The notes beneath the pieces were generated by a model that saw only the letters and a list, made by a program, of their open reading frames with translations, made no database searches and was not told where the DNA came from. DNA of 64,000 bases from Guyanagaster necrorhizus (taxonomy: Eukaryota > Basidiomycota > Agaricomycetes > Agaricales > Physalacriaceae), in contig NW_025064900.1 in NCBI RefSeq assembly GCF_019112545.1, forward strand, positions 141,897-205,896, written 5' to 3'. The translations under genes were made by a program, and so were the position numbers. How positions within the stretch are numbered: the stretch's first letter is position 1; each line of letters starts with the position of its first letter. This document shows positions 23,041 to 36,040 of this stretch, piece after piece.

Positions 23041-25690
23041 CAGTAGACATAGTTTGAAGGATTATCTCTCTAGGAAAGAAATATATAGTATCACAAGATG
23101 AAGAAAAAATTGACATTTTACAGTACTGCACAACTGAATGGGCTATTTATCTGTTCAACAATGAATACCCCTATAATACAAGAGCTGAGCTATCTCTCTA
23201 TCAGTCTCACTTCAAAGTCAGATCTATGCTGAATATACCACTCTGACCATCCAAGAGAGCCATTTACATGGCCTTCTCAGTCCACTCAGTGGCACACTCA
23301 CTTTTTCTTCAGCTATTCTCAGCTATTTCCCAATAATACTCTTTGCCAAATGGCTGAGAAAGCCAATTGTTGGCTGCCCAACCCCTTCTCAATGAGGCTA
23401 ATTCCAGCAACTCTGAACCTGCTAAAGAGGAGGGCAATGATTCTGAGGCTGATGACTTTGAGATCAGAAACAACTTTATCTAAAAGAAGAAAGAGAAAGG
23501 AGGACTTGGGAGAAGTCCTATCACCAATGATCACTCCCTTCATTTGCTTCTGCCTCTGTCTTTTGCCTGATGACTCCCACTATTTGAGGACTATCTGAAT
23601 CCAATGACTGCTCTAAGCCCTGAAGCACCTCTTATCCAGTGCAAACCTGAACTGATAAGGAAACTCCATCCCTTCAAAGTGGTATCTGATGAAATTGATC
23701 ATTTTCTTGTGGACTGTGAAATGTACTTCAAAGTACATGCCACCTATCTAACAGCTGATGCCTACCATATCATGTTTGCTATCTTTTATTTCAAAGACAA
23801 AGCAAAAGAGTGATGAGTGATGAACCTCATAGAACTATACTTGACCATCTGAGAGCACCATCAACTGCCATCCTAGAAACACTTCAAACAATCAGTCTAT
23901 GACAAGTTTACTGATCCAGCAGTCTAGGATGTTCACAAGGCCAAGATGTATAAACTGCATATAGGTAGGTGATAAGACTGCCAGTGAATATTTCAGTGAA
24001 CTTGAAAAGCTTGTCTGACTTGCCAACCTCTGACATGACATTGGCAAAACCAGACACATAGTCACTGCATTCAAAGTCAGAGTCTCTCAGTACTACATAA
24101 AAATCATTACAGATATTGGCATCAACATTCCAAAGGGCTATGATGCTTGGAAGGATTGCATCACCATTATGAACTGCAAACAACAGTGCCAGAAGGTAGC
24201 CAACACCATGAACCAACAGCATGATAAAAAGATACTATCTCATCACTCCCAACCCAATCAGAGAAAGGCACCAATCTCTAGTGCCACATCCACCTCCAGT
24301 GACAAAAAGATAAGTATCAGAACTATGTATGGCAGACAGAAGAAACCAATGGATATTGACTAAATAAAGAAGGAGAGAAAGTATTTCAATTGTGAGGAAA
24401 AAGAACATCTTACAAAGAACAGCCTGGAGAAGAAATAGACTCATAAAGAGATATAAGTACCAATCAAGGAGTTGCAGAAGAAAGCAGATGCCATAGAAGA
24501 ACCAAATAGCAAGAACATGAAAGTTGAGGAGGTAAAAGAGAAGGCTGACAAGTGAGCAATTCCACTTGCTCAGCCAAAGGACTAAATGGTGTGCTATCAA
24601 TAGCTGCAGGATAGACTCATGCCATGGATTTGGGTACCTATAACATATTTATACATTTGAATATATCTGATTCCACTTCATCAACTGCACTCAAAGAATT
24701 GCAGAAAAAACACCAAGCTCACATATCTACAGGCCAAACCAGGGGCAAAGAGCCTCCAAACCAGAAGCCCTCTCAATGGTTAAAACTATATGAAACTGAG
24801 TGAACATGGTATACTATTAGAGACACTAGAATGGAGGAAGAAGGAAGGGCAGCCCTCAGGAACTGGATACATAAAGCTAAGACAGAGGAGATTGATGAAA
24901 TGATCAAAGAGATGAGGAATGTAGAAAGAAGCCAAGTGCTGGAGTGGCTTGATGAGCTGCAAAAACCTTGAGGGTACATCCAGCAGCAAGACATCAAGAG
25001 ATATCATGTATTAATCAAGACACAGATTGAAACTCTAAAGGACATATCACACACACTATCACAGCCTTAATCAACAGTAGCTGTATAGGAAGCTTCATCA
25101 ACCAGAACTGTATCATAAAAAACTATCTTTCAACCAAAGCCAGTGCCACCTCTATCTCAGTCTATAATGCTAATAGGATCTGAAATCAAGCAGGGACCAT
25201 CATTGAGTTCATCAAGCTCTGACTAGTTATAAGAGACCATACAAAATGAATCAACCTGGCCATAACAGATCTGTGTGCTAAGGAGATCTTTCTGAGACAT
25301 GACTGGATGATCCACTATAACCCACTAATCAACTGGAAAACTGAGAAGCTCACATTCACCTGGTGTCAGTGCCAGAAAACTCTGTTTGTCCTGTCAGATG
25401 CTGATTCTGAGAATGCCTAGGATAAAGAAATGGAGGAAGGAGAAATGATCCTCACTGTAGATGCTACTGAGATCATCACCATCAGAGCAGTGCACTATGT
25501 GAATGACTTGGTAGCCTGAGCCAATCCTGTGAAGGTGAAGAAGACCTTTGAGAAGTTGGTATCCAAGTGGGCCTAAGACTTCAGAGATCTATTCAGTAAG
25601 GAGAACTTTAATAAGCTCTCTGAACTAAAACTCTGAGACTATGCCATCAAAATAATCTCTAACACAATAATGAACTAGAAGTTGTTTGTT
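23041..25690 (+). mobile_element. Gypsy segment A: decayed gag to start of RT, no LTRs
   Basis: A plus-strand chromovirus-type fragment that starts inside gag (YCTTEWAIYLFNNEYP at about 23130, matching YMAIDYAIYIYNRIYP of element B). The capsid core is at 23604-23813 (DEIDHFLVDCEMYFK). A broken zinc knuckle lies at about 24388 (YFNCEEKEHLTKNS, two Cys lost), followed by a protease-like region (about 25060-25320, EIFLRHDWMIHYNPLINW). It stops before the RT core at about 25690. Frames are broken throughout. I found no CG dinucleotide from 23100 to 25000, so this is one of the oldest copies. Confidence 0.75.
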
Positions 25691-26231
25691 AACTTTCTCT
25701 GCAGGCAGAAAACACAAAACCTATATTGGAAAGTGAAACCAAGACACAGAATCTGAAGGCTGGTCTAAGCAAGTCTAGTTGTGTATCTTCATATAGTGAC
25801 TAATCTCCAAAGAGATGCAGCAAGAGGTGGCTACAAAGGTGTGAGGTTCTGAATTGTTTACAATGACTCACAGTATATATATGTGAATTTTTCTATAACA
25901 GGAATATCATATAAGGATCTGGATACTGAATGGTGCAACCTATATGCAGCATGAACTTTTAATGTCAGAATCCTATATGTGGTCCTAGTGATATCTAGAG
26001 AAATTGTTAGTGTCATCTAGTTACCCTTAAAGGTCTTTTTTAGGTCTGGTGAGTGTGAGAATGACATGCAAAATCAGCAAATCCCATTCATGTTTTTGAG
26101 AATAAAGCAAGACAAGTCAATATTTCACAAATTAATAAGTTTGCTAGTGTTTTATGCAAGCCTCCAGATAGAGTGTAAGGTTGTTGAGATGCTATAGTGC
26201 TCTCAGTCAAAGGGTATTGATCTATATATAA
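25691..26231. other. Unassigned, CpG-poor
   Basis: No coding match and no LTR ends were seen. It separates gypsy segment A from the E1 repeat and may be decayed transposon sequence. Confidence 0.35.
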
Positions 26232-28072
26232 TGACACACTCTCTCTATATTCAGGCATGTAAATTTGCAAAATTTGAGAATATATAGACTATATTCCAGT
26301 CCACTAAGCATGTAACTGAAAATAGGGCTAGAGTGCAAAGAAACAGCCATTATGATGCTAGACTGAAGTAACAATGAGAAGAGTGCATAGCCTAGTGATA
26401 GACTAATATAAGAGGGATTAGACTGCATGTGAGATCCCAGCACTTGGCTCTGAATATGCTAATATCATTACAAGGAGATATGCTAAAAATAAAAAGAGTA
26501 TGATCAAAATATGATCAACAATTCTGATCACATTGATCAAGTATGCATAGCCATTGATGTACTGATAGGACACACTTTAAAACAAAGAACTGAGATCTAA
26601 AGAAAAGTATCTGAATAACTGGATGTTGAATAGAGAAATGGAATGATGACAACAAAGTAATAAATAGAGAAATACAACCAAGAGATAAATAGCATGCATA
26701 GTACTGAGAGACTTGCATGCATACTTATGGTGCCTTAGTATGCACAACACTGTAAGGGACTTCACATCATACTGAGGTATGACACATAACTATTGGATGG
26801 ATTGATTGATGTATGCTAGATCAGAAGTGGTGCATATTATGAGTCAGATGGAATATCTAGACACTGAGAAATAGAGCATAGTCATTGTGGCTGACTTCAG
26901 ATATGAGAGATAACCTCATGGGCCTGAAACAGTTCTCCAGTGTCAGAATGCTTCACTGGAGAAATAAGAAAGCAAGCAGATCTGGCTAGGCCAGCTAGCC
27001 AATGTTAGCTAGCAAGAGAAGAGCAGGCACAGTTCTGGCCTAGAACAGAATAAGCATGGAAACTGTGATATGCATATAAATAATACCTGCAGGATGTGGC
27101 ATGGAGTCTCATGCTTTGAAGATACTATAGTAGGATTGTATTAGTAAGTACCACATTGTATGAGTAGAATATAAGTTTCTGACTCCTCCCCCCCCCACAG
27201 TTGCAATGTATTAGGCACAGAAAGCCTTGCACCTTAGCTCTGGTTTGTGTTTGTAACTTCAGGCAAGAGAATAGATCTATTATTGGTATCATTGACAGAT
27301 ATTTAAGGACTGCACAAGGCATAGAAGCTTACAAGAGATTTGAATTTGAATTAATAAGAGGTTTTAAATTGTGCTATAGCCTGAGAATAAGAGAGCAGTG
27401 TCTGAAGGACACTATTTTGAGTTTTTGAGGTATTTGTGACATGCAGCACTACAGATGGCAGAGGTTCAAACCCTTTGGCCTGTGGACAGGGTTATTTGTG
27501 ATATTTCTGCAGAACAGCAGAGATTCAAACTCTTTAGTCTGTTGAGCAGCATTTACTGTGTTTTATGTATCTAAATCACATAGGTTTGAATCCTGTGGAT
27601 CTACAATTAGTTCAGAAGCTTGTGTATAGAGATCTAAGCTCTTTGGCACTGGTAGACATGTTTGTGATTAGTTTCTGCTTAGAGCACTAAGCTTTGAGTC
27701 ATGTATTATATGTGTTAGAGATTTTGATTTGATCTGAGCTGTGCTTGGAACCTTTTGAGACTTTTGTGAGAGTGTTTTGACATATTATATTGAGCTACAG
27801 TACCTTTGTCTTGAGACCCAGCAATATCTGTTGCTATCTCTTGTTCTGATAAAATGAAAAGCTTTAAGACTTAGAGAGACCTAGGACTATTGTATATGTG
27901 CTATTGCTATTTGAATGTAGTGGATTCATCAGAGAAGATGCTTGTACTTGCTACAGCTACTTTTATCATATTATAATCTCCCTATAAACTAAGAGTATTG
28001 TGTGTGGGTGTGATCAGTGGATAGCACTCTGCTGTGACCATTTTTACCTTGTGCATATGCAAAACCTCTTCA
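26232..28072 (+). repeat. LTR-like repeat E, copy E1 (about 1.84 kb)
   Basis: It starts tgacacactctctcta and ends cctcttca, and is collinear with 38106-39922. A TATA-like atgcatataaataat at about 27070 supports LTR function in this orientation. The right half contains short diverged repeats around gaggttcaaaccctttgg. No coding capacity is apparent. No 5-bp target duplication was found, so the ends are inferred from comparison with E2 and E3. Confidence 0.65.
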
Positions 28073-28444
28073 GTGGTCTGTGTAACTGATTCTATTGAAG
28101 GAGTGTTGCACTGGTGTACAGTTTAGTATGAGTGTCAAGTAGTCTCCATATGACTTGTCTCTCCTTTGTTGGGTCTCTTCTGTATACTACTTATACTATC
28201 TTTTTACTAATATTAAGTATGCAACATTTAAATAGTCTTTGTAACTGCAGTACTAGCTTAGTGAACATAGCAAACTTTTTATTTTGTGAAGCCTTCAAGG
28301 CTGTGAGGCATTTAGTAAATTTAGCATATTTAAAAGTTTGCAAGGTTGAGAAAAGTTCACAGATAAAAGGAAAGTTTGTATATAATATATAATCTTTGCA
28401 CACAAGAGGAGGCCTGTGAATAATGAATAGTTCTTGACAAAATT
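28073..28444. other. Short unassigned spacer
   Basis: AT-rich sequence between E1 and element B. It begins gtggtctgtg right after the E1 end, so it could hold the primer-binding site of a lost E element (TGG start), but no downstream E-type coding sequence is visible. Confidence 0.3.
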
Positions 28445-28901
28445 TGTTATGATTTCCTATCTTTTTTCTTTTCTTTTCTTCTTCTCTACTCCTATTCATG
28501 CTTAGTCAGAGCATCTAGACCAGTGCTAAAGCCATGGGACAGCCTTAGTCAGCATAAGACTATTGTCTTGTGACATGTAGTGATGCCCCAACAATGAGAC
28601 AACTAGCCTTTTGTAGGTAACCACCATGCTTCAGGATGATGAGTATCATAGCACAGACATTCACAATGGGTAGCACTATATTTATCTAGGAGATAAACAG
28701 TATATAAGTAGTGTAAACAGTGTCATATAACCCCAGTCTTGAACTATTCTTTAATCTATCATTCTATCTTGAGTCAACTAGTATTGATCTTGAGACACAA
28801 TGCTAGATATTCACATATAGTGAATTTCAGTGTGATTGAATGAATGTGGTACAGCATCTGTTTATCATATGATTATAGTCATATGTCATCTGAGTCTAAC
28901 A
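28445..28901 (+). repeat. Gypsy element B, 5' LTR (457 bp)
   Basis: It runs from tgttatgatttcc to gtctaaca. It shares with the D, C and B' LTRs the opening tgttatga, the box atgcttagtcagagc, and an actattctttaatc-type TATA-distal region. It is followed by attagtttgagact, the same junction sequence as after the D 5' LTR. Confidence 0.75.
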
Positions 28902-31900
28902 ATTAGTTTGAGACTTTCTAATTTTCTTTCCCTATACTTATCATAAGCAAAGAAAACTGAATGCCTACCATTAACATTATAACTACTGATCTAACTGACA
29001 ACTTCTTTAAATTGATAGCTTTCATCATTGGAATACTTCTTGGTCTACTTGCCATTATCCAACTTTGTCATAGACATCAATCAATTACTTTTTGGATAGT
29101 CAGACACTATCACTTGTTCCAACAGATCCAGCAAATCTTATAAAATATCACCTTCAACCTCTCTCTTCATGACATCCTCCTCTCTGCCTGAACCTGCTTC
29201 CAGCCTATGTTTGAAACTATACCTAAAGCTGAGCATAGTAGCATGAATGAAAGAAGCACTGAGAAAGAAGAAGAACCCAGATCAACAGATAGATCTGCTT
29301 GAATAACTAGTGGAAACAATAAGCATTGAAACACAGGATTCAGGAACTCCTGAATCCTGCTGCATCTCTCTGCAGTCCTAAACTATAAAGACAAAGACCT
29401 CTCTGACAACTTTTTTGAGGAGTCACCATTCTCTGATCCTTCAATGGCTTCTCATGAGCCTGGCATTGGAGACCATACCCAGGATTCCATTGATGAGGTT
29501 GCAAGACTTGCAGAAAGAGGCTCTAGATATATCACTCTCTATGAAAGCTCCATCCCCTCAACTCTCAGTCCCCTTCCTTTGACCTCCAGCCACTTCAGAG
29601 AAACTGGCACACACTACAGTGCATGAATGGAGATCAAGCAGTGGAAAAGAGAAGGATACAACCCCTCCAAGAAGGAGTGAGAATGTCTTGAGTGGAAGGC
29701 TGATAAAGAAGCTGCTCAATGAGAGTATGAGGCAGACAAGGCCTACTATGAACATCAGTACTGACAACAAGCCCAAGAAGAGCAAGCAGCAGAATGGGCC
29801 TCAGCCCCATCTAAGTATTATAGAGGGGCAGAAGGAGATTTATACTATAATAGGAAAGGAGAAAGGATTCTCAAAACCACTGCTGAATGAGCTCAAAGAT
29901 TCAGAATTGCTGATCTATCACTTCTCAGCCTCACTGATAGTAACAACAGTAGACCTTATAAGTGGAGCTCTGATAATAACAATGATCCATAGTCCTCCAA
30001 CCACTGGGCCAATGCCAAGATCCTCACTGCAGATGAGGCCAGAAACCTCAACAATGACTATGAACCTCTGCCTCTCATAGGGACCTATGAAGAAAGTACT
30101 GGAAGCAACAGCTCCCTCCCATCTGATGCCAACTCTATCCTCAAGAGATACAGAATCAGAGTTTCTTCAGAGGCAAGGATTTCTGATCAAGCTCTCTGAT
30201 GATTCCTTCACAGATGTATCACCACCCTCTTTCTCAATGATGACTTTTACAGGGACTTCTGCTGATATAGCAAGAGAGTGGAGAGAGAAAGAGATTGAGA
30301 AAGAAACTAGAGAGATAGAATGTCTGAGCCTTTTTAACCTTATCAACAGCCTTCTTCTCAGACCAGCATATGAACTTGAGCCAACAGAGAGCTGCTCAGC
30401 AATGATCCAAGCCTCTGAGCTGCTCAGCTACAATCTGCCTGATGACTCCCTTGATGAGGGTGAGGACAGCAAGGAAGAGAAAATAGATGAGACTAAGAAT
30501 GAGAAGGACATCCCAGTAGAGATTGATGTCTGGCTACCATATGGCAACTCAGACCAGGAGGCACTCAAAGAAGAAATTAACCATAATTGACAAAAAGAGT
30601 TCAAGAAACTGTATCAGGAAGGGATGGCTTTACTGTGGAGGGACATTAGCTGGTTAATAACCTCACTGGACAGGAAGTATTCAAAAAGCACAGACAATGA
30701 GAAGAAAGAACACTTATTACAGTACATGGCTATTGACTATGCAATCTATATTTACAACAGGATATATCCTGAAGACCAACTGAAAGGCTTACTGCCTTAT
30801 CAGTATGAAATTCAACCCATGCCAAACACCTCATCAGTACCACCAAGACATGCTGAGTACATGGCACTCTCTCTCTGAAGCATCAGCAGCTGACCTTCAT
30901 GAAACACTATGGCTAGCTGAGAAGCTGCTATATAAGCTGTATGACTCAAACATCAGGAGCTCCTATGATCCATTAGATTCCAAAATCCCTAGACCAGCTA
31001 GCAAGGCTGACTATTTGCTAGAGCAGGATAGGCACCAGCAGATGAGAACACCAAAGAAAACAACCCAGAAGCCATGAGGCTTGAATTCACTATACAAAAT
31101 AGAAGGATAGTGAGAAAGGAAGCTCTGCCTGAAGGTAGCCCTGTCACTGACAATGGCTCTCTACATTCACTCCCAGAGCCCCCAATGGAATGGAAACAAC
31201 TGTTGTTTGATAAATATCTCAATCTCATAGAGGTCTTATCCCAAAATACTGCTATGCTCCAATGTAAACCTGATCTCATCTGAACCTCCTGATCATTCAA
31301 GAGCACATCTGATGATATTGATCACTTCCTCATTAACTGCAAACAATACTTCAAGGTCTATACCACCTACCTCAGGGCTGACATGAACAAAGTTGCCTTT
31401 ACTACTTTTTACTTTGAAAGCAAGGCAAAGCACTGGTGGATCCTTATCACTCTGACTCTTTGCTCTACCACTCATCAACATTATTGCTATCCCTCTTGGG
31501 CTATCTTTAAACAGATAGTCTAGGACAAGTTCATTAATCTGGCCATCCAAGAAGTCTACAAAAATAAGATAAAGGAACTCTGCATGGGCAACAAGGTTAT
31601 CAGCAAATACTTTGACAAGCTGAATCAAGCACTGAATTTATAGAACTCTGACTAATGATCAGAGATCATTCAGAAAGGATTGACTTGGCAGTCATTGATT
31701 TAGAAACAAAGGAGCTATTCCTTGGCCATAAATAATTAATACATCACAATCCACTTATTAACTGGAAAATCAGATGGATCATCTTCACTCAGTGCCAATG
31801 CAGAAAAACCCCTTTCACTCTTCTGGATGCAGATCCAGAGGACTGATGGGATGAGGAGATGGAGGATGATGAAACCATTCTTGCCAGCAACATCGACAAA

Positions 31901-32351
31901 GCCCTACATGCAAGAGTGGTCTATCATGTGAATGACTTAGCAGCAAAAGCAAATGAAGGGAAGGAGGAAAAAACATTCAAAGAAATAGTCTCTGAGTGGG
32001 CATGCAACTACTGAGACCTCTTCTCCAAGGAAAGTTTCAATGAGCTGCCAGAGCCAAAACCTTGAGACCATGCTATTGAACTGACACCAAACACAGATAC
32101 AAACCTTGATTGCAAGGTTTACTTCTTCAGACACTAGGAACAACAAGAACTGGATAGATTCCTGGATGAAAATCTCACCAGTGGGCAGATTCAACTGTCC
32201 AAGTTCCTGATGGCTTCCCCTTTCTTCTTTGTCAAAAAGAAGAATGGTAAGCTCCAATCAGTACAGAACTATCAATGGTTAAATGAGATAACCATCAAAA
32301 ATTGATACTCCTGCTATTAATCTCAGAACTTATAGACAAACTTCAGGGTGC
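28902..32351 (+). mobile_element. Gypsy element B: gag, fused protease, start of RT
   Basis: The gag region runs from about 28961 to 31640 in several frames (30087-30590; capsid core near 31300-31630, DDIDHFLINCKQYFK-like). At about 31645 gag jumps directly into the protease region (RDHSERIDLAVIDLETKELFLGH). The zinc knuckle and the ~1.3 kb that separate these in element D are missing. The frame then passes to the RT N-terminus (SFNELPEPKP, SPFFFVKKKNGKL) and stops at about 32351, where G begins. CpG is nearly absent and stops are frequent. It is inactive. Confidence 0.75.
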
Positions 32352-33751
32352 TGATATGCAGGCTACATGTTCAGCCCTATAATTTGCAAATTCTGCATAA
32401 CACACTAGAATATGCTAGTAACTGAGGATCATTAGCCAGTAGAGGACTATGGCTGAGGCTCTGAGCTGATAGTCATGCTAGTCACCAATACTAGGTCTAA
32501 ATGGGACTTTGTAAAAATAACATAGCCTAAGGATAAAAATCCTAAGTCAGGTTTGAACTTAGAAAAGTTCTGCACCACACCTTGAAAAATACTAAGTCCA
32601 AGTTGGACTTAGAAATGGTACCTCAAATGGGGCCAATTCTATATGCCACTAAGACAAGTATATTTTAAGACAGCTAGGGGCATAATACCATAGCCAGTTG
32701 TGGAGTATTGAGTAAAAATAGCATCGTCCAGAAGCAGTAAGAAGAGAGATCCAATGATCTGTGGCTAGCACTCTGAGTTTTGACTCAAATGTCTAAGTCC
32801 AAATTTTCTAGGTATCAGGTGACCTAAGGGACTTAGAATTGAGAGGAATAGAGTGGATATGACTGGTTGACCAGGCCTGACCAGGCCTGATCAATCAAGC
32901 TACTAAGAATAACTCAGAGGATTAAACTCTGAGTAGACAGAAAGGAGTTAGATACCCACAGGCACTGTAGGCTTAAAATAAAGCTGTGCAGTGGCCAGGC
33001 AGGCCTTGGAAAGCCTAGGGGAGTCCAGGAGTGCTGCCATTCTGGAATAATAGCATGATTCCAATTTAAACAGGAGAAATATTATTTTGAATGCTTTATT
33101 TATAGATTCTATACCTCTTGTTGGTGTATAAAAGAAGGAAATGGGGGGAAAATAGCAAGCAAGTGACCCACCCCCACATTCAGGCCTTCTAGCCCACTGT
33201 AGCTAGTCCCTGGGACAATGGATTTTGAGTTCTGCTTCAACTTAGTGATTTATTTAAGTTGCTTTGTCACTTAGAGAGGATTGGATTGGAATAATAACTG
33301 TTTTTTGGGTTTCAGATTAATTTGGGTTCCAAACTATAAGGGTTTCGGTGTCAGAATACAAGTTCTTCGGTTTTGAGGACCACTAGCCAGCCACAAGTGT
33401 AGGTAGTCAAGCCTAAGTGCTTGATAGACTTAGTATTTGGGTTTCAGAATATTCTAAGTTGATTTGGAGCACAATTGTGCATTGGTTATAAGTCCTAATT
33501 ATACCTAAACATTGCTATAAACTACTCTCATGAGTATTGCATCTTTTAAAGCAAGATAGAGTTGAATAACTGCCTTTATTGACTGTTTCTTTTATTTTAC
33601 TTAAGACTGCAAGAATGCTTCTATCATACTCAAAACAACTGACCTCAACTATATTTTGTGATTGTGTATTGAGTGGTTAGGTGTTAGCATTTGAGAGTTC
33701 ATTTCTCATTTGCCTCTCTTAGTCATTTAGCTGTTACCAAGCACATTAACA
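32352..33751 (+). repeat. LTR-like unit G (about 1.4 kb)
   Basis: A non-coding block between element B (plus) and segment F (minus). It starts tgatatgcagg and ends cattaaca, so TG...CA. It has a TATA-like gtataaaag at about 33126, giving plus orientation. It carries repeated actaagtcc/gacttag words at about 32500-32840. There is no second copy in the window, and the flanking pentamers (ggtgc, ggctc) differ. It could be a solo LTR whose flanks were rearranged. Confidence 0.45.
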
Positions 33752-35580
33752 GGCTCAGCTTTTGTATCATGCTTCAGACCTTGGAGTGGATCTCTTTTTC
33801 TATCAGCATGATCATTGCATGAAAGTCTTCTGGTTTTAGCAATATGATTCTCTCATTGTACTCTCTCTCTTAATCATAGTCAGCACATCAACTCAGAAGG
33901 TCAGCCTTCTTGTTGGCTGCTTCTGCCTTATGATGCAATATGTAGTGGTATTTAGAGAGTTCTGTCACCCATTGGGCATGTCACTGGTTTAGTTTCTGAG
34001 GAAGGTGGAAGTATTGCAGATTCTGATGATTCATCCATACTTCCAAGATTTGCATTGCTCCAATCAAATAGTGATGCCATTCAGTGAGTGCCAGCATAAT
34101 AGCCAGCAATTTCTTATTGTAGATCTCATAGTTTCTCTCCATGATTGTCAGGGCTTTAGAAAAGAATGCCACTGGTTGCTATTTCCCACCCTGTTCTTGT
34201 GAGAGAATGGTGCCAATCACTCTCTTGCTTGAGTCTGCTTTGATCCTGAACTTCCCATCCTGTGTTAGCATGGCCAGGACTACATCCTCTGCTAGTTGCC
34301 ATTTGAAGTCATTGAAGGCCACTTGCTGGGACAGTCCCCATGTCCAGAGGGCACTTCCAGTGAGCTGGGTCATAGGTCATATGATCTTACTGTAGTCATG
34401 TATAAACCATCAATAGAAATTGGTAAACCCCAAAAAGGCTTGCAGCTTCTTTTTCTTTGTTGGTTCTGGCCATTCAGTCACTCCTGCTATCTTGATAGGA
34501 TCCATCTGAATGCTTCCCTTGCTGATAATGACCTCCAGATACTCTGTTTCCAGCACTTCAAACTTGCATTTTTCAGCTTTAAGAAAGAGCTTTTTCTTCT
34601 GCATCAGTTCCAGGACTTAATGCACCAGTCATCAGTGTTCCTTTTTGGTTTCTGACATTGTGAGAATGTCATTGAGGTAGATGGTTACTTTTCTGATGGC
34701 AATAAGATTCTGGAAGATATTGTTTATCATCCATTGAAAGGTAGCCAGAGAGTTGGTTAGTCTGAAGAATATAACAGTTGGTTCAAATAGTCCTTGATTT
34801 ATTCTGAAGGCCATCTTCCACTTATCACCTTTCTTGGTGTGAATATTGTTATACCCCCAGTAGACATTGAGTTTCATATAATAGTGGGCACCATGGAGCT
34901 TATCCATCAGCTTGGAGATAAGAGGTAGAGAATATCAGTTTTTAATAGTTATTTTATTTAGTTTATGATAGTCCTGAACTGGGCAGAGTTTGTCATCCTT
35001 CTTTTTTACAAAGAAGAAGGGAGACACCATAGGTGATTTGGACAATTGGATCCTTCTGCTGGTAAGGTTTTCATCTAAGAACTTATCAAGTTCTTGTTGC
35101 TCATGATGATCAAGAGGATAGGTCTTGCAATCAAGATTGGCATTAGCATTTAGTATCAATTCAATAGCATGATTCCATGGCTTTGGCTCAGGCAATTCAT
35201 TGAAGCTTTCTTTAGAGAAGAGGTCATGGTAGTCATGGGCCCATTCAGAAACTATTTCTTCAAATGTTTTGGTCTCCTTCTCTTCATTAGCTTTGATGGC
35301 TAGGTTGTTGGCATGATAGATTGCTTGCAACTGTATTGCTTGGTTAAGATCAATAGCAAGAATGGTCTTCTCCTCTCTCATCTCCTCATTCCATTAATCA
35401 TCAGGATCAGTGTTGGAGAGCATGAATGAGATCTTTTGACACTGGCAGCAAGCAAAGGTTATGTGACCAGTTTTTCAGTTGATTAGTGGGTTGTGGCAGA
35501 TAAGCCAGTCATGCCCAAGAAAAAGTTCCTTGGTTTCCAACTCTATGACAGCTAAATTGATCTATTCTGAGTGGCCTTCA
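33752..35580 (-). mobile_element. Gypsy segment F: protease, RT, RNase H
   Basis: Minus strand, starting at 35580 in the protease region (LAVIELETKELFLGHDWLI). It continues through the RT N-terminus (35381-34935, SPMVSPFFFVKKKDDKL), the RT core (34907-34632; the catalytic motif reads YLNDIL, not YLDD), the thumb/connection (34604-34410) and RNase H (34373-33981, MERNYEIYNKKLLAIMLAL). It fades out after about 33780. Gag and integrase are missing. The C LTR was inserted into its protease at 35580. It is inactive through truncation and the D-to-N change. Confidence 0.75.
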
Positions 35581-36040
35581 TGTTAGACCCAAGCATCACA
35601 TGAGCAGATACACATGATAAACAGATGTCCCTTTACACTTCAAGGGATTAGCTGAGTTCACTGATGCATAATCTGATCAGTATGTTGCAAGGCCAAAGGA
35701 AATGGCTTGAGAGAGGATGGTATAGAATAAACTTTAGCTCAAAGCTGGGGTTTTCCAGCAAGAGCAAGTCTCTTAAGTACTATACAGGTCCTGTCTTAAA
35801 TATACTACTACTAATTGTGTGTTGTTAAGTCTTTTATGCTCTTTGTCCTTAGGCATCGATACTGTATATAAAAGTGTAATTGTGCACTGTCAGGCAATGC
35901 TGTTGCATCAAGAGACAATGACAGACTCAGCTTTAGTTGTGATGACTAAGCTTCATCTCATGATCTTAAGCACTTGTTCTAGTGCCCTGACTAAGCATAA
36001 ATAGGGGTTAATCAAGAGAAAGAATAGAAAAATCATAACA
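35581..36040 (-). repeat. Gypsy element C, 3' LTR (460 bp)
   Basis: On the plus strand it reads tgttagaccc...aaatcataaca, the reverse complement of a B-type LTR. It resembles the 49649-50098 LTR most closely. The purine tract of C (aaggaggggg on the minus strand) lies just outside at 36041-36055. Confidence 0.8.

Noticed and set aside
27466..27700. tRNA-like T-arm sequences (ggttcaaacc, ggtttgaatcc)
   Set aside because: No acceptor stem, A box or clover-leaf could be formed, and the motif occurs as diverged short repeats inside an LTR-like unit.
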